From Caenorhabditis remanei (taxonomy: Eukaryota > Nematoda > Chromadorea > Rhabditida > Rhabditidae): 64,000 bases of DNA. The position numbers were made by a program, and so were the translations under genes. A model generated the notes under the pieces. That model saw nothing but the letters and a program-made list of their open reading frames with translations, did not search any database and was not told the origin of the DNA. The stretch is taken from positions 4,011,717 through 4,075,716 of the forward strand of contig NC_071330.1 of assembly GCF_010183535.1 (NCBI RefSeq), written 5' to 3'. Shown one piece after another: positions 1 through 10,631 of the stretch (its first letter is position 1; the number at the start of each line of letters is the position of its first letter).

Positions 1-8
1 TTCTAATT

Positions 9-217
9 TTTTTCACTCAAAAATTTTTAATTCCAATTTTTTCCTATATTTCCGATATTTTCTGGCTATAAAACGAACAAAAAACACAAACATGTGCTTT
101 AATATTTTTGATAAAGCACTTTGCATGCAGTATTTGAAACGTATGTTCGTTTTATAGCCAGAAAATATCGGAAATCCAGGAAAAAATTGGAATGAAACAT
201 TTTTGGGTGAAAAAAAT
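9..217. repeat. Fold-back repeat at window edge
   Basis: Arms at 9-78 and 145-217 are near-perfect reverse complements around a 66-bp loop. The inner ends read TATAAAACGAAC and GTTCGTTTTATA. No ORF. It is probably a small palindromic MITE; no clear target-site duplication was seen. The stretch 218-593 between it and the next element holds nothing I recognise. Confidence 0.75.
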
Positions 218-593
218 TTGAAAATTTTTATTTTTTTTTAAATCTTGATTTTTGATGCTGGTCTGTAGAAGAACTCAAAACACGTCTTTTGGTACATGTT
301 TTGGCTAATTTGGAGCATTTTTTGATGAGTTATGATAATTTTCCCGAGGACGCCAGTTTTGATGTGTTTGTAAAAGCGATAATAAATATGAGCTTATCTG
401 TTGACCACTCTCGCATTTTATTGTTTCCTAGCTTCAAGATAATATGGGGGAGCTGGAATCGAAATGTTCTTGTTCAGATGGAAACTATATTTGTATTGTG
501 GTTCCTTTTTTTGTTAATACTGATTGTTTGTAGTTCTATCGTAGTCAGTCCTTCTACAGTACATCCTCTAGATGACGGTTGTTTTGTACTTAA

Positions 594-1045
594 AGGAGGA
601 CTGAAGTCATATTTTTTATTTCAGATTATGATACTTCAGAAAATTCTGAACAACTTTCATCATTGGAGCATGTGCTAAAAATCGCTCTAAATGCCCTAAA
701 TTCACGCTTTCCCGGCTGAAATTGAGTTTTCGTGGAAGAGTTTTGGGACCGAGGTTCCGACAATCGAGGTTCCCACAATCTAAGAAAAAATCGACGAAAA
801 CCCTCTGAAAAGGCAAGAAAAAAACGCGAAATTGAGAAAAAAAACTTGTCCGAGAGGACTACGCTGCCGCGCGATTGTCGGAACCTCGGTCCCAAAACTC
901 TTCCACGAAAGCTCAATTTCAGCCGGGAAAACGTGAATTAAGGGCATTTAGAGCGATTTTTAGCACATGCTCCAATGATGAAAGTTGTTCAGAATTTTCT
1001 GAAGTATCATAATCTGAAATAAAAAAATATGACTTCAGTCCTCCT
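594..1045. mobile_element. TTAA-flanked palindromic MITE
   Basis: A 452-bp element with very long inverted arms (start AGGAGGACTGAAGTC, end GACTTCAGTCCTCCT) flanked by TTAA at 590-593 and 1046-1049. The arms pair over roughly 150 bp. The centre contains CTTGTCCGAGAGGACTACG (845-863), a motif reused as an inverted pair at 4891-5012. No transposase ORF; the ORFs here are products of the palindrome. A TTAA duplication fits piggyBac-like mobilisation, but that is inference. Confidence 0.8.
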
Positions 1046-2009
1046 TTAAAGTTATCTTGCTTCTCAGCTGTCAGGAAACGTTGTCTAGTGCGTAACTTTT
1101 GGTAAAATGTGTACTGGAGCCTCATTTCCCAACTATTGCCTAATTTCGTCCTCGGAGTTCTCGAGATGAATATAAATTGTTACCCAGAGACCCCTATCAT
1201 CATCATGACACTTGCTAAGTTGGTTTAGACTTATTTTGGAACTGGCTCCAAGAGACTTTGTTCTTTTCCTCAAAATTTTGAGTCGATCAATATTTTTAAT
1301 CTCCGTTTTTGGAATACTGGTGTCCCCATTCAATACATAGTAATCCTGCCCCCACTGTATTTCTACTCCATTAGAGACCCCAAAAAACATATCCGGTTTC
1401 CCCGGCTCTCCACTCCCTATAAGACTTTTTATGACTCATGATAAAGTAGAGAAGCTATGACTTGTTTATCAATTCGACTCCTCCCCTTTTTCCCGAACCT
1501 TATATTTTCGACATATGGAACTGTTCTTGACACTTGGTGTATGGGCACTGCCGTTCCCGCCTCTGAAAACCACCACGTCCTTGTCAAGCTTTCTTGGTAA
1601 CAGCGAAAAAGGAGCGGGCATTCAGATATCATCGCCGAGACAGCTGAAACATGGCGTGGTTTATTTTCAGAAAAAGAGTATTTCCCTGGTTCACCCGCAC
1701 TCTTAAGAGCATTCTTTCAAACCGAGCTGATATTGGTGTCAGCTCGCCTAGCGTCTGTACCATAAGATTTGATGACTCATAAAATGATCGAGAAGCAATG
1801 CCTATCAATTCGACTCCTCCCCGTTTTCCCCGAATCACCAATAACATTGTGCAGCACTCCCTTCTCTTTTCTTTCTTTTTGCATATTCCCGTTTTTTTTT
1901 GACCAACGGGTCACCTTCTCATTCCATTTTTATCGGTTCACCGTCTCTTCTCTCTTTCCACTTATTGGCTCCTTTTTCTATAGTTTAAAAGCTTTACAGT
2001 ATGATAGAC
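1046..2009. other. Intergenic stretch with no supported gene
   Basis: A minus-strand ORF at 1133-1390 (85 codons) has plausible composition but no family match and no convincing splice context. The rest is promoter-like, pyrimidine-rich DNA, with the direct repeat listed separately, leading to the decayed membrane-protein gene at 2010. Confidence 0.5.
1430..1838. promoter_or_regulatory. Direct repeat with AP-1-like TGACTCA sites
   Basis: Segments about 1430-1500 and 1769-1838 are similar direct copies. Each has TGACTCA (1432-1438 and 1773-1779) followed by ATCAATTCGACTCCTCCCC. A third TGACTCA followed by a related CATCGATTCAAC block lies at 10414-10420, upstream of the sister gene at 10632. 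The shared position suggests a family promoter block duplicated with the genes. TGACTCA is the AP-1/bZIP consensus; binding is inferred only. Confidence 0.4.
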
Positions 2010-2562
2010 ATGGACGAATTCACCGAACTCAAGAAAGGTCTCGTCTTTATGACGCTCTTCGACATGCTGTTCTCATTCTTCGAAACTGCCAATCACGTTT
2101 CTTTGAATGAGTTGGGTAGATGTCTCCTCGTCTACTATATAGCCATACTGGCCTATCTTCTAAATGTACGGGTCACTTCAAAATGGATTGTCTACTTTCA
2201 AGTGAGCCGAGTTTCCCGTGAAGATTATTGTTAAATTATTTAACTACAGGCTCTCTTGGTATTCTTGTTTGCTGGCTTCTTATCCGCTGTCCTGATGTAA
2301 CTTTAACAATGACACAGAATGATCGACTTTTTCTTGTGTTCCACTTCTTGCGTAAGTCAAGTCATAAAGTAGCCTATAAACACTTTTTTATATTTTATTT
2401 TTCGTCGCCCACTTCTTTATATTATGGATCGACTACAAAGTCAAAGGGCCGGTTACTCCTAAAGAGATTACTGCGATGAAGAAGTTTCATAGACAGAAAA
2501 GAGAGAAAGAGACAGATCGTTTGAGAGTTTATATTGAAGGAGGAAACATTGAAGGTCTTTAA
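2010..2562 (+). pseudogene. Decayed three-exon membrane-protein paralogue
   Basis: A relative of the genes at 2929 and 10632. Exon 1 (2010-2201, 192 nt) has exactly the sibling length and encodes two hydrophobic segments. Exon 2 (2250-2351) is 102 nt against 103 in both siblings, and after ALLVFLFAGFLSAVLM the frame hits TAA at once, while the expected reading continues in another frame up to the donor. The exon 3 acceptor, TTTTCAG in the siblings, reads TTTTTCG (about 2398-2404). Exon 3 (2405-2562) is otherwise open to TAA and ends in a charged tail. One lost base plus one lost acceptor argue for a pseudogene. A sequencing error could explain one defect but hardly both. Confidence 0.7.
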
Positions 2563-2928
2563 TTTGAATGTTCCTTTTTCTAAAAATAAATTTAAAATCT
2601 CAATCAGAGTTTAGCAGAAGTTCGTCTTCTACCTTCCACCATTTCAAAAAAAGCATTCCGTTCTACCCTGATCACAATTACTTATTTGTTCGTTCATCAA
2701 TGACTTTTTTCGAAAGTCCAACCAACCATACATGTCCCCGTCGCCTGTCCCCTCTTTCTCACCGTCTCTCCTTCACGATCCAACCATTTTCTATTTCACT
2801 TCCACTTATTCTATTTGCGTTTTTTTTATTCTTTTTGTGTTCCTCATTCGTACTTTTCATCGTTGTCTCATCGTCTCCTCTTCTGGCTCTACCTTCTCCA
2901 TAATACCTGAGAAACTCCTTCTGACACC

Positions 2929-3985
2929 ATGAACGCCACTGAAACTAGAAAAGTCATCACCCTCCTCACTAAGTTCTGTCTGTCCTTCTGTTCAGCTGCA
3001 ATATTCCGTACTAATCATCATTTCCCGAAGATTTGCGGCTCTATTATATCTATTTATTATCTGACCTTTCTCTTCGTATGCAGTCATAACCCAACCCCAT
3101 CATGGATCCGAGTCTTGGAGGTGAGAAGACTAAAAATTGTGGTTTTTTCGAACCAAACTTTTTCAGACCGAGCTATTGATTGGATACTTTGCTGTAATGG
3201 TCAAAGTTTATTGGACGGGAGAAGAAATGATGGGGTCCGATCTCAATTGGCTTCTCGTCACTTTCATAGGTATGGATCTTTACGATGAAATTATAAAAAT
3301 GTTCTGAAATTAGCACTTTTTATATGAATCGATTCAGAAAGCCAGAGAAAAAAGAAAATTCTCGTAGAGCCAATCAATCTGAAGCGAGTTATGAGGCCTC
3401 AAAGTACACAAAAATCGCTTCTCGCCGTGCACTTTTAGAGTACATTTCAATAGTTCTCTTCATCTGCACGGGAATGTTCATTTTTCGATTTTTTTCTTGA
3501 AAATTTTTGAAAAAAATTTCTCTTGCATGCAGGCGAGTAGAATTTCTATTGTCATGTACTGTAAAATTACACGACGAAAAGCGATTTTTAGCATTTTGAA
3601 GCCACATAATTTGGTTCAGGCCATACTTGTCACGGGCCGGGCCGATTTCCAAATTTTCACCGATCCGGCCCGGCCCGGCCCGTCAAATGACAAGTATGGT
3701 TCAGGCTGATTTTCGGACCTAGAACCCAGAGAATTTCCTCTTTTCCCTGTGAATTGATTTTTATAGAATAGTGTCAATTTACGAATAATGATGTCCCCCT
3801 TCAAGGTTGGAAAGCTACTAGAGTAGATTGATGGGGTTTTCAACGGCTTTTCTCAAAATTTATGCAATTCCATCATCCTGTTTTCAGCGCTAGTTGCCCA
3901 TCGTATCGTCCTGTGGTTCCACCACAAAGCAGAGCAACAAAAGTTGGAGCAGTACAGACTGAACCCCGAGGCTGCTACGGACTAG
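2929..3985 (+). CDS. Small multipass membrane protein, nematode family
   Basis: Exons 2929-3120, 3167-3269 and 3888-3985 join in frame (192+103+98 nt) to 130 residues. I do not recognise the family. Exon 1 holds two hydrophobic segments (around residues 8-24 and 33-51), exon 2 a third, and the exon 2/3 junction a fourth, followed by a charged tail (WFHHKAEQQKLEQ). The architecture, exon 1 length and exon 2 length match the gene at 10632 exactly, and the one at 12738 is close. There is no signal peptide and no catalytic motif. Intron 2 (618 bp) carries an hAT-like MITE. A role as a membrane or receptor-like protein is only a guess. Confidence 0.75.
3622..3698. mobile_element. hAT-like MITE (CATACTTG/GGCCCG family), 77 bp
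   Basis: Terminal inverted repeat CATACTTGTCA/TGACAAGTATG with a GGCCCG-rich interior. Flanked by a perfect 8-bp direct repeat GTTCAGGC (3614-3621 and 3699-3706). An 8-bp duplication is typical of the hAT superfamily. It lies in intron 2 of the membrane-protein gene. Confidence 0.85.
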
Positions 3986-4724
3986 CGAAGAGATAAGAAA
4001 TCTTAATTAAGTCTTTCTGTCAAATAATTCTCAACTTCGTTAGTTCTCCCATTTTTCTTTTTTCCCACTACATACTACTTGCTTCCATACTATCCTTCCC
4101 ATTCTCCCTCTTACCAGATCTGTCGCCTCGTGAAGGGCCTAATCCAATAATATCATTTTTACGATTTTCACTCCCGGTCAATAAATAAATTAAATTAAAA
4201 AAGAGAATTTCTTCTGAAGCCTTCTGTGCAAAATTTTAATTTGATTAAATTAGAAATTCCACTTACAATATTGTCTTGAATAAATCTTTTTTTAAAGGAA
4301 GTCGATTATTGTGACTTTTTCTCAGATATTTTTCACAGATCCCAGTAAAAATATAACTGCCTCTTGTGACCGATAGCCATAGCTTTGTTCACACCAGAAC
4401 ATACAAGCACTCACTGCATCTGCATTGATTACTGTTCCAATTATTGTGGAGAGGAAGAGAAAAGTTTCTTATCAATGATTTTCAGATTCCTTTTTTGTTT
4501 GGTTTCTGGAAATTGTAACTTGAAAAGGAAAAAAGTCTCGGGTATTCTGTCACAATCCTTCCATTCTTTTTTTGTTTTCTTTTCTGTAAAAAAACTGATT
4601 TTTCATTTCATTAGAGGAGGACTGAAGTTATATTTTGTTCATTGCAGATTCCGATATTTCAGAAAATTCTAAGAAACTTTAATCACTGACGCATATGCTC
4701 ACTCTAAACGCCACAAATCTCGTA

Positions 4725-4858
4725 TTAGCACGTTTCTTACAACCGCGCTCTACCGAAACCGAAGAAAATAGTGTGCGAAATTGAAAGACTCAGAGAAAAA
4801 GAGACATTTCTAAAAAGGATTTCGGTGGAGCGCAGTTGTAAGAACTGTTCCGAGCTAA
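4725..4858. mobile_element. TA-flanked MITE, TTAGCACG family
   Basis: The 134-bp element starts TTAGCACG and ends CGAGCTAA, with inner arms CTTACAACCGCGCTCTACCG and its near reverse complement. Flanked by TA (4723-4724 and 4859-4860). The same family is found at 59621-59725, also between TA dinucleotides. Size and target point to Tc1/mariner-type MITEs. Confidence 0.75.
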
Positions 4859-4890
4859 TACTGAAAAAGAGCCTAGGCAGAAGATTTTTT

Positions 4891-5012
4891 CGTGTAGTCC
4901 TCTCGGACAAGATTTTTGCTTAATTCCTCGTTTCCTCACTTTTATCCAACAAATTTTTGTAGTTTTTTTCTATTTTTTTCTCGATATGCAACTTGTCCGA
5001 GAGGACTACACG
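4891..5012. repeat. 21-bp perfect inverted repeat pair
   Basis: CGTGTAGTCCTCTCGGACAA (4891-4910, pairing to 4911) is the exact reverse complement of 4992-5012, with an 80-bp spacer. The same core occurs inside the MITE at 594-1045, so this is probably an element remnant. Confidence 0.7.
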
Positions 5013-5485
5013 GCCAAACCACTCCCCTCGAACGACTACAGTAACCCGGATAACGAGGAAGCTGAAATTTACGCTCATCCGGTCCTATTTTATGGATTTT
5101 CACACAAAAAGACTGTTTTCAATCTTTTCTTTTTCAGAATTTCAGATTAATTTTTCAATTTTATTTTCAAAATTTAATACGTCTTGGATACTTAGCTCAC
5201 AAAATGTTGAGTCAGAAATTAAATATTTAGAATCAGTGAAAAACTTCAGTAATCATTTTTAGACCTGCGAACTTTTCTTAGGCCTGCAAACTTTTTCATT
5301 GATGAGGGTAGATCAAATTTTTTTTGAACTCGATTTTTCTTGGAACCCGCAACCCGCGCAATTTTTCATTCTCATTTCACGATAAGTGTTATTTTCGTCC
5401 TATTTCATTTCATTTCTCAAGTTTTTTTAAACGTTTTTTGCTTATTTCGCTTCCCAATCTAAGAATTTCAGAATCGCTCACAAAA

Positions 5486-7857
5486 ATGTCTGAAGTCGAA
5501 AATCCGGAAACGGTACCGGTGAAATACACCCGTAGAATCAAAATGGGACGCTGTAATTGTGTGAAGAACGATGCGAATCCAAATCAACCCATCGTGAATC
5601 GACTTCCAGAACAAGGGATTCTCGCCGTCAAGGTCGAGGAGGGAGTGCTTCCAAACTTCTGTTGGACGAATCGAGCCACCGGTGAAGTCGGATTGGATAT
5701 TTCCGGTTCCACGCAGCAAATCGAGCTCAGTCGAGTTCGGGACCCCGATGGAGAGTGGGCGTATCTTGTGAAGCACTTCGAGGAGAGACATTCGGAAGGA
5801 GAGTTCTACGCATTCTGGCTGCAGGAGACTGAAACGGATAGGAATACTGTGGAAGCTATTCGTCGAGTAATAGAAGGAGACCCAGCTACGCTTTTAGCAG
5901 AGGTGAGTTGGGATTCTGGGAATTGGGAAAGTGAGGTGTTAGTGGGATGAAGGTAGGTAGATCTGACACTCATGGGATCTTGGGGAAGCCAAGTGTAGGT
6001 AGAACGAGCTCAATCAAATTCGCTGAGTATCGACCCCTAGTTATCACTGTCTTGCTGAAGACGATACGAAGCTTAAGATTCTTAAAATACCTTGGAAAAT
6101 CGAAGCTCATATTCTGGTGGTATTGAAAGTGTATGTCTAGGAAATGCTCCATGAAAGATGTTTTGAACAAGATCCAACATTTCCAGATTAGAGAGTCAGA
6201 GGTCCATAATTTCTGTTCTGAAAAACTAATTATGTTATACAGACAACAGCCTAGTATAGTGTGACAATGTTTACAGTGAGTCGTTGATCTGGTGACTTGG
6301 TCAGAAGATTTACAGTCGCAGCTATATATAACTGATGTGTCTCAATTAGTATGTTGTGATCCCAGAATGTCAGTTTTTACCGGGTATGTAGATCACAACT
6401 GGGTCTTCACTTTTGTAGTTGAACACTTTTTAGTCCGGACACTGTCTATAGGGTTATAGCTCGCCACGTTTTCTCTCATCGCGATACTAACAGTTTTCAA
6501 TTGAAAACGCCTGAATCTGAGAGTGTCTCTCAATTTATCTGGTAATTCCAGAATGTCAAATTTTGATAAAATTTAAAACTTTAGTTTTGTAGTTGACAAC
6601 ATTTTTGTGCGTCTCGTTTCTAGAAGGTTACAGCGATTTGATGTAATCTCACAAATTTGTGCTGTAATGATAGTCGATTGACTATGACTCTCTAAGATGA
6701 GATCTTACAAAAAAGCTGTGAACTACAAAAATGAAGCTTTAGGGTTGATTATCTACATACTCTACAAAAATAGACGTTCTGGAACGACCAAACGCAGAGT
6801 GACATGCTTCAAAAGATAGAATTGTAATTTGGGAACTGTAGACCAGTATTGTATCAATAAAAATACGTAGTTTGACTTCTAAGACAGGTTCAAATATCCT
6901 AGTGTCCATTTCTCTCTTCTTTGCACTCTAACTCTTCTTTCATTCCAGGAACGCGAACGAGCCTCTGCGAGACTCCATCGACTCTCTGAAGAATCGACAC
7001 CATCTCCATCCGTCGACGAGGCAGGCCCATCTGAGCCTGCGCCTCGACTCGTTCCACAGCCACCCCGCGAGAACTTCCCACATCCAATCTCAAGAAGACC
7101 AGACCCGATTACCGTCGACCAGCTAGCCGCAGAAATTGTCGATGGAGCCACAAAACAAGCGGTCTTCATCCAACAGGCAGTAGAGAATGCTGGTGTTGCA
7201 GATCGACCACCTCAACCGATCGTCGAGACACCAGCTTCGTCGGTTATCGCCGACCGGTTAGCCGGAGATATTGTTGGCGATGCCCCCAGACAAGCCGTTG
7301 CCATCAATCGGATTATGGGGAATGCTGGTATCGCAGATCGGCCACCTCAACCGCTTGGCGAGTCTTCAGCAGCACCGATCGTCGAGGCCCCAGCATCGGC
7401 AATTATCGCCAACCAGTTAGCCGAAGATATTGTCGGCGATGCCCCCAGACAAGCGGTCGTCATCCAACGGGCAGTGGATAATGCTGGTGTCGCGGATCGG
7501 GCGCCACAACCGATCGTCGAGCCCTCAGCAGCACCGACCGTCGTGACAACAGCAGAGTCGATTATCGGCGATCGGATATCAAAAGCAGTCGTCGTCGGGG
7601 CCCAAAGACAAGCGGCTATCATCAATCATATCCTGGAAAATGCTGGTGTCGCGGATCGGCCACCTCAGCCGCTTGACGAGCCCTCAACAGCACCGATCGT
7701 CGATGTCCCAGCAGGACCGGTTGAGAATGTCAAAGATGAGGAGGAGGAGGAGCCACAGGAGACGGTGAAACCGCTGGCGAGAGCATCCAGTCCGGGAGGA
7801 AAAAGAGGCCACAGTCCAGATGAGCCAACTACTAAACGCAATCGTCGAAACGATTAG
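5486..7857 (+). CDS. rpn-13: Rpn13/ADRM1-like proteasomal ubiquitin receptor
   Basis: Two exons, 5486-5902 and 6949-7857, join in phase 0 to 441 residues. Residues about 12-125 resemble the Pru domain of Rpn13/ADRM1, the 19S proteasome subunit that binds ubiquitin and Rpn2. The landmarks are FCWTNRATGEVGLD and, later, FYAFWLQE, like FCWKDRTSG and FFWMQE in the animal protein. The rest is unusual: from about residue 193 come four repeats of about 53 residues, each DRLAxDIVGDAxRQAV, a helix, then NAGVADRPPQP and a Pro/Ala linker. A Glu run and a basic tail (TTKRNRRND) follow. The usual C-terminal DEUBAD domain, which binds UCH37, is not seen. The start is chosen because ATTTCAG lies 15 bp upstream; an in-frame ATG at 5324 precedes that acceptor. 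The 1,046-bp intron holds a degraded inverted repeat. Confidence 0.8.
6330..6800. repeat. Degraded intronic inverted repeat
   Basis: Around 6360-6425 (TTTTTACC, TATGTAGATCACAAC, CTTTTGTAGTTGAAC) and 6715-6790 (GTGAACTACAAAAATGAAG, GATTATCTACATA) are diverged reverse complements. It sits in the Rpn13-like intron and is probably an old MITE. Edges are uncertain. Confidence 0.4.
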
Positions 7858-7992
7858 GAGTGATTTCAATATGTGTTTTATTTTGTCAAGTGCTCCAAGA
7901 ATCAATTCCCAATTATTTTCAATTATTTTCAATTTGACCTCCTGAACCTAACCTATTTTTTGAAGTAAACTGTCAAATTTAAATGGAAATGT

Positions 7993-8355
7993 TTATTGAT
8001 TGATTGCAGGGCTACGCTTAAAACAATTACAGATATTATTTTTAGCAGAAACAAAAGATTTCTTGATTCTCTTCCATCTTTTCTCAAAGAACTCTGTAAT
8101 ATCCTCTGGATAGCATGTGATGACTCCTGGAAAGTACTGTGCTTCCAGACTGGTAATAGGTCTTTCAGCCTTCCGGAGCCTCTTCATGAAGCCGTCAAAC
8201 TCGTCCAAATGATATGTCTCCAGTTCGTCTTCCACCTCGTGTGGATGTCTCCAAGTGAGATCCCGTCGGAATCCTTTCAAACTTTTGCAGCGGGAGACGT
8301 AGGAGTAGTAGCGTTCGAGACACTTTCTCAGCTTCTTCTCGTGTTCTTCTTTATA
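7993..8355 (-). pseudogene. Orphan terminal coding exon
   Basis: On the minus strand a TATTTCAG acceptor is followed from 8355 by 120 open codons (starting YKEEHEKKLRKCLERYY) to TAA at 7993. The TAA overlaps an AATAAA signal. Composition is protein-like: charged, with Trp, Cys and a basic C-terminus (KRWKRIKKSF). The acceptor implies upstream exons, but immediately upstream lies the decayed plus-strand gene at 8515, and I find no matching donor exon. An internal ATG at 8280 could start a 95-residue protein. Function not recognised. It converges tail to tail with the Rpn13-like gene. Either a gene remnant or a gene with a distant first exon. Confidence 0.45.
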
Positions 8356-8514
8356 CTGAAATAATATGTAAAACCATTTTTATTGATTCTCCGCTCCCTT
8401 TGCCCCTTTTTGACAATTCTTGGTATTGACACAATATGTTTTTATCTTTCCTCAAATAGATTTTTAGTGCTTGCTGCAATTACATGCGTTGTTTTTGCAG
8501 CATACAAACCTACC

Positions 8515-9160
8515 ACGTTCGAAAGAGAAACCAAAAACATGCTCCTTCTGTTCAGCCAAACGTTCTGGCTCTTCTCATTGGCTACAATTGCCTTCGCTGA
8601 GCACTTGTACATCCAACAGATCGGTATCATTCTGTTTGTCTACTAGTTCTCTGTTTTCTGGTATGTATTCTGTATCAGAAGGATCTCAATTTGTGCTTTT
8701 GTCTTCGAGGTAAGCAGTATTTTCCTTAGTATTGTATTGAAATTGAAATGTTTTTTCCTTATCCATACGTTCGGCACGTATATAGTCAACTGGGCGGTCC
8801 GGAAGATTGAGCTGTCAATATGGGACAAGATCTTCTTTGTAATCTCTTTCTTGAGTGAGTTTTTTAGTCGTATTTCTTTCTCAAGTTTATCCTGTCTGGA
8901 AATTATCGGTCCACGTCCACATTGCGGACTCAACTCGAAGTTTCGAGAAATGCTATACCAAATAGAGAGCCAGATTTTACTTTCCCAATCTGTTTGTTAT
9001 AGCTTCCACATTTTTAGCACTCGTGCTCCACTGTTATTATCTTTGGCTTCTTTACGAAATGATACAAGACTTAGATCGGGAGGAGGAGAGAGGTCAAATG
9101 GACAAAGTAATCAGAGCAAGGAGAAGAGTAAATCAGTGGTGGAATGAACGTTCCGAGTGA
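8515..9160 (+). pseudogene. Decayed membrane-protein paralogue with in-frame TAG
   Basis: Aligns along its whole length with the gene at 10632. Exon 1-like sequence 8515-8709 matches (LLFSQTFWLFSLATIAF against LLSCTQMFLIFSLASIF), but the start position is not ATG and the codon after VY is TAG (8644-8646). The reading then resumes as FSVFWYVFC up to a normal GTAAGC donor. Exon 2-like sequence ends at 8854 with KIFFVISFL, but its expected acceptor is missing (TGTTTTTTCC in place of CAG). Exon 3 (9018-9160) has a TTTTTAG acceptor and an open charged tail ending VNQWWNERSE. Three independent lesions make a pseudogene likely. Confidence 0.7.
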
Positions 9161-10148
9161 TGGTGCATTAGATTGTGGACAGTGATTACTAAATTTCATT
9201 ATAATTATACATTGGTTTTGAACTCGGAAAAAGATTTTAGTTTGAATTGTATAGTAAATATGGTGTTTTTTCTTGAAACTATTTCTTATTGTTAGATCTT
9301 TACATCCATGAACGTACCGTAACTCTTAAGTACCGGTCACTTGTCGTCAATAAACTCTTCCGATCAGAATAATAATTATTTCTGCAATAAAAAACCTGCA
9401 TATAAGTCTTTGTGCCGCCAAAAAGGTGCAAGCACTTTTCTGAAACAAGTATACGCCAGTCAGTTTACTTCTCGGGCGTCACGCTTTGGAGCTTGGTCGG
9501 ATTCTGGACAAGACCGCGTGTCGGTCCAGTGGCCATTCAGATCGAAAACTGTGCTTAAAACCTGCTCGAGATTCGATCAAGTCGACCAAGGTGGTTCATT
9601 TCCGATATCAACTAGGAGACGACCGCTTTTCGTTCTAAAGCCAAATCGACACAACTTTTCGACACAACTTTTCACGAAGGCCGATACATTCCGTCATATT
9701 CTTGTGACTTGTGTGTTGTCCCCCGCTCCCTCTAGACAGAAGTGACCTGCTCTGGGTCTCTCTCTCTCTCTCCCTCGCTCCCCATGACCAACCTTGAGGG
9801 ACAGTCTGTTCTCACTCGCAACACAAATGTGACGAAAAGCATGTCTTCCTTACGAAGTTCTCTTTTGTTTCTCTCCCTGTTCTTTTGGTCATAATTTGGG
9901 AATAGGGATGCACTTTGGCAAATTTTCGTGAAATTTTTCGGAAGTATTTCTCACAAGGGAAGCCTTTAGAGACGCGGCTTTCAAACGATCTATAAATTGG
10001 TTATAGGTACTTTCGACTAAGTGGAGTTCAGTTTTGACGTCAAAATTGACAAGATGTTTCGTCTCTAAAAACTTTCCTTGTTTAGTAAAACCTGCCACAC
10101 ATATATCACTTCAACTTTACATCTCTTGAAAAGCTCGATGAACTTCTG
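9161..10148. other. Intergenic, no supported gene
   Basis: An open frame at 9341-9745 looks low in coding quality: no family, no splice sites, no paralogue. I see no repeat structure apart from a short CT run near 9761. Confidence 0.5.
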
Positions 10149-10291
10149 TTCCAGAACTTTCTCTTCTTAGAACTTTCCCATTCCAGTACTGTTTTTTTCA
10201 GAAGATATAAAAAGCGGTTCTGGAACGGGAGAGTTCTGAAATGGAAAAAATAATATAATGGGAAATATATTGGAATGGGAAAGTTCTGGAA
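10149..10291 (+). promoter_or_regulatory. Heat-shock-element-like cluster in an inverted repeat
   Basis: TTCCAGAACTTTC (10149-10161) fits the three-unit HSE pattern TTCnnGAAnnTTC exactly. GAAAGTTCTGGAA (10279-10291) fits GAAnnTTCnnGAA exactly. TTCTGGAA (10218-10225) gives a two-unit site between them, beside a TATAAAA (about 10206). The two perfect sites sit in the arms of a rough inverted repeat (TTTCCCATTCCAG against TGGAATGGGAAA). It lies about 340 bp upstream of the gene at 10632. HSF-1 control is inferred from pattern only. Confidence 0.5.
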
Positions 10292-10631
10292 AGGCTTACC
10301 GCCAAGATCGCCCCGTAAAATATTCTGTTTCTCAAAATTCAAAGTATCAATTTACCATAGCTCTTCTATCATATCTCGTTTCCCTCTAGTTCTTCTCTTT
10401 CCCCAAACGTCTATGACTCATAACCAAAGTGTCCATCGATTCAACTTTCATTCTATCCCTCCGTCTGTACCCAAAATCTTCTCACCCATTACATATACAT
10501 ACACACGAGTCGATCGTGCCTCCTCGTTTCCTCTCACAAGTTCATTATTCTTTTTGCCGTGCAACCAACTATTCCGTCCTTTTATCTCTAACCTTTTCCT
10601 ATAGCATACCAGTATTTTCCAGGGTATAACT

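Larger units (their letters stand above)
3986..5485. other. Intergenic region with several MITE remnants
   Basis: No gene supported. It contains a half copy of the 594-1045 element (GAGGAGGACTGAAG near 4613 to about 4700), a TA-flanked MITE at 4725-4858, and a 21-bp perfect inverted pair at 4891-4911/4992-5012. The region just before 5486 is the 5' flank of the Rpn13-like gene. Confidence 0.6.

Noticed and set aside
626..941. Overlapping ORFs on both strands
   Set aside because: They are mirror images produced by the TTAA palindrome at 594-1045.
1133..1390. Minus-strand 85-codon ORF
   Set aside because: Plausible composition but no start context, splice sites or recognisable family; not enough support.
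9341..9745. Plus-strand 134-codon ORF
   Set aside because: No homology, low coding character, no splice or promoter signals.
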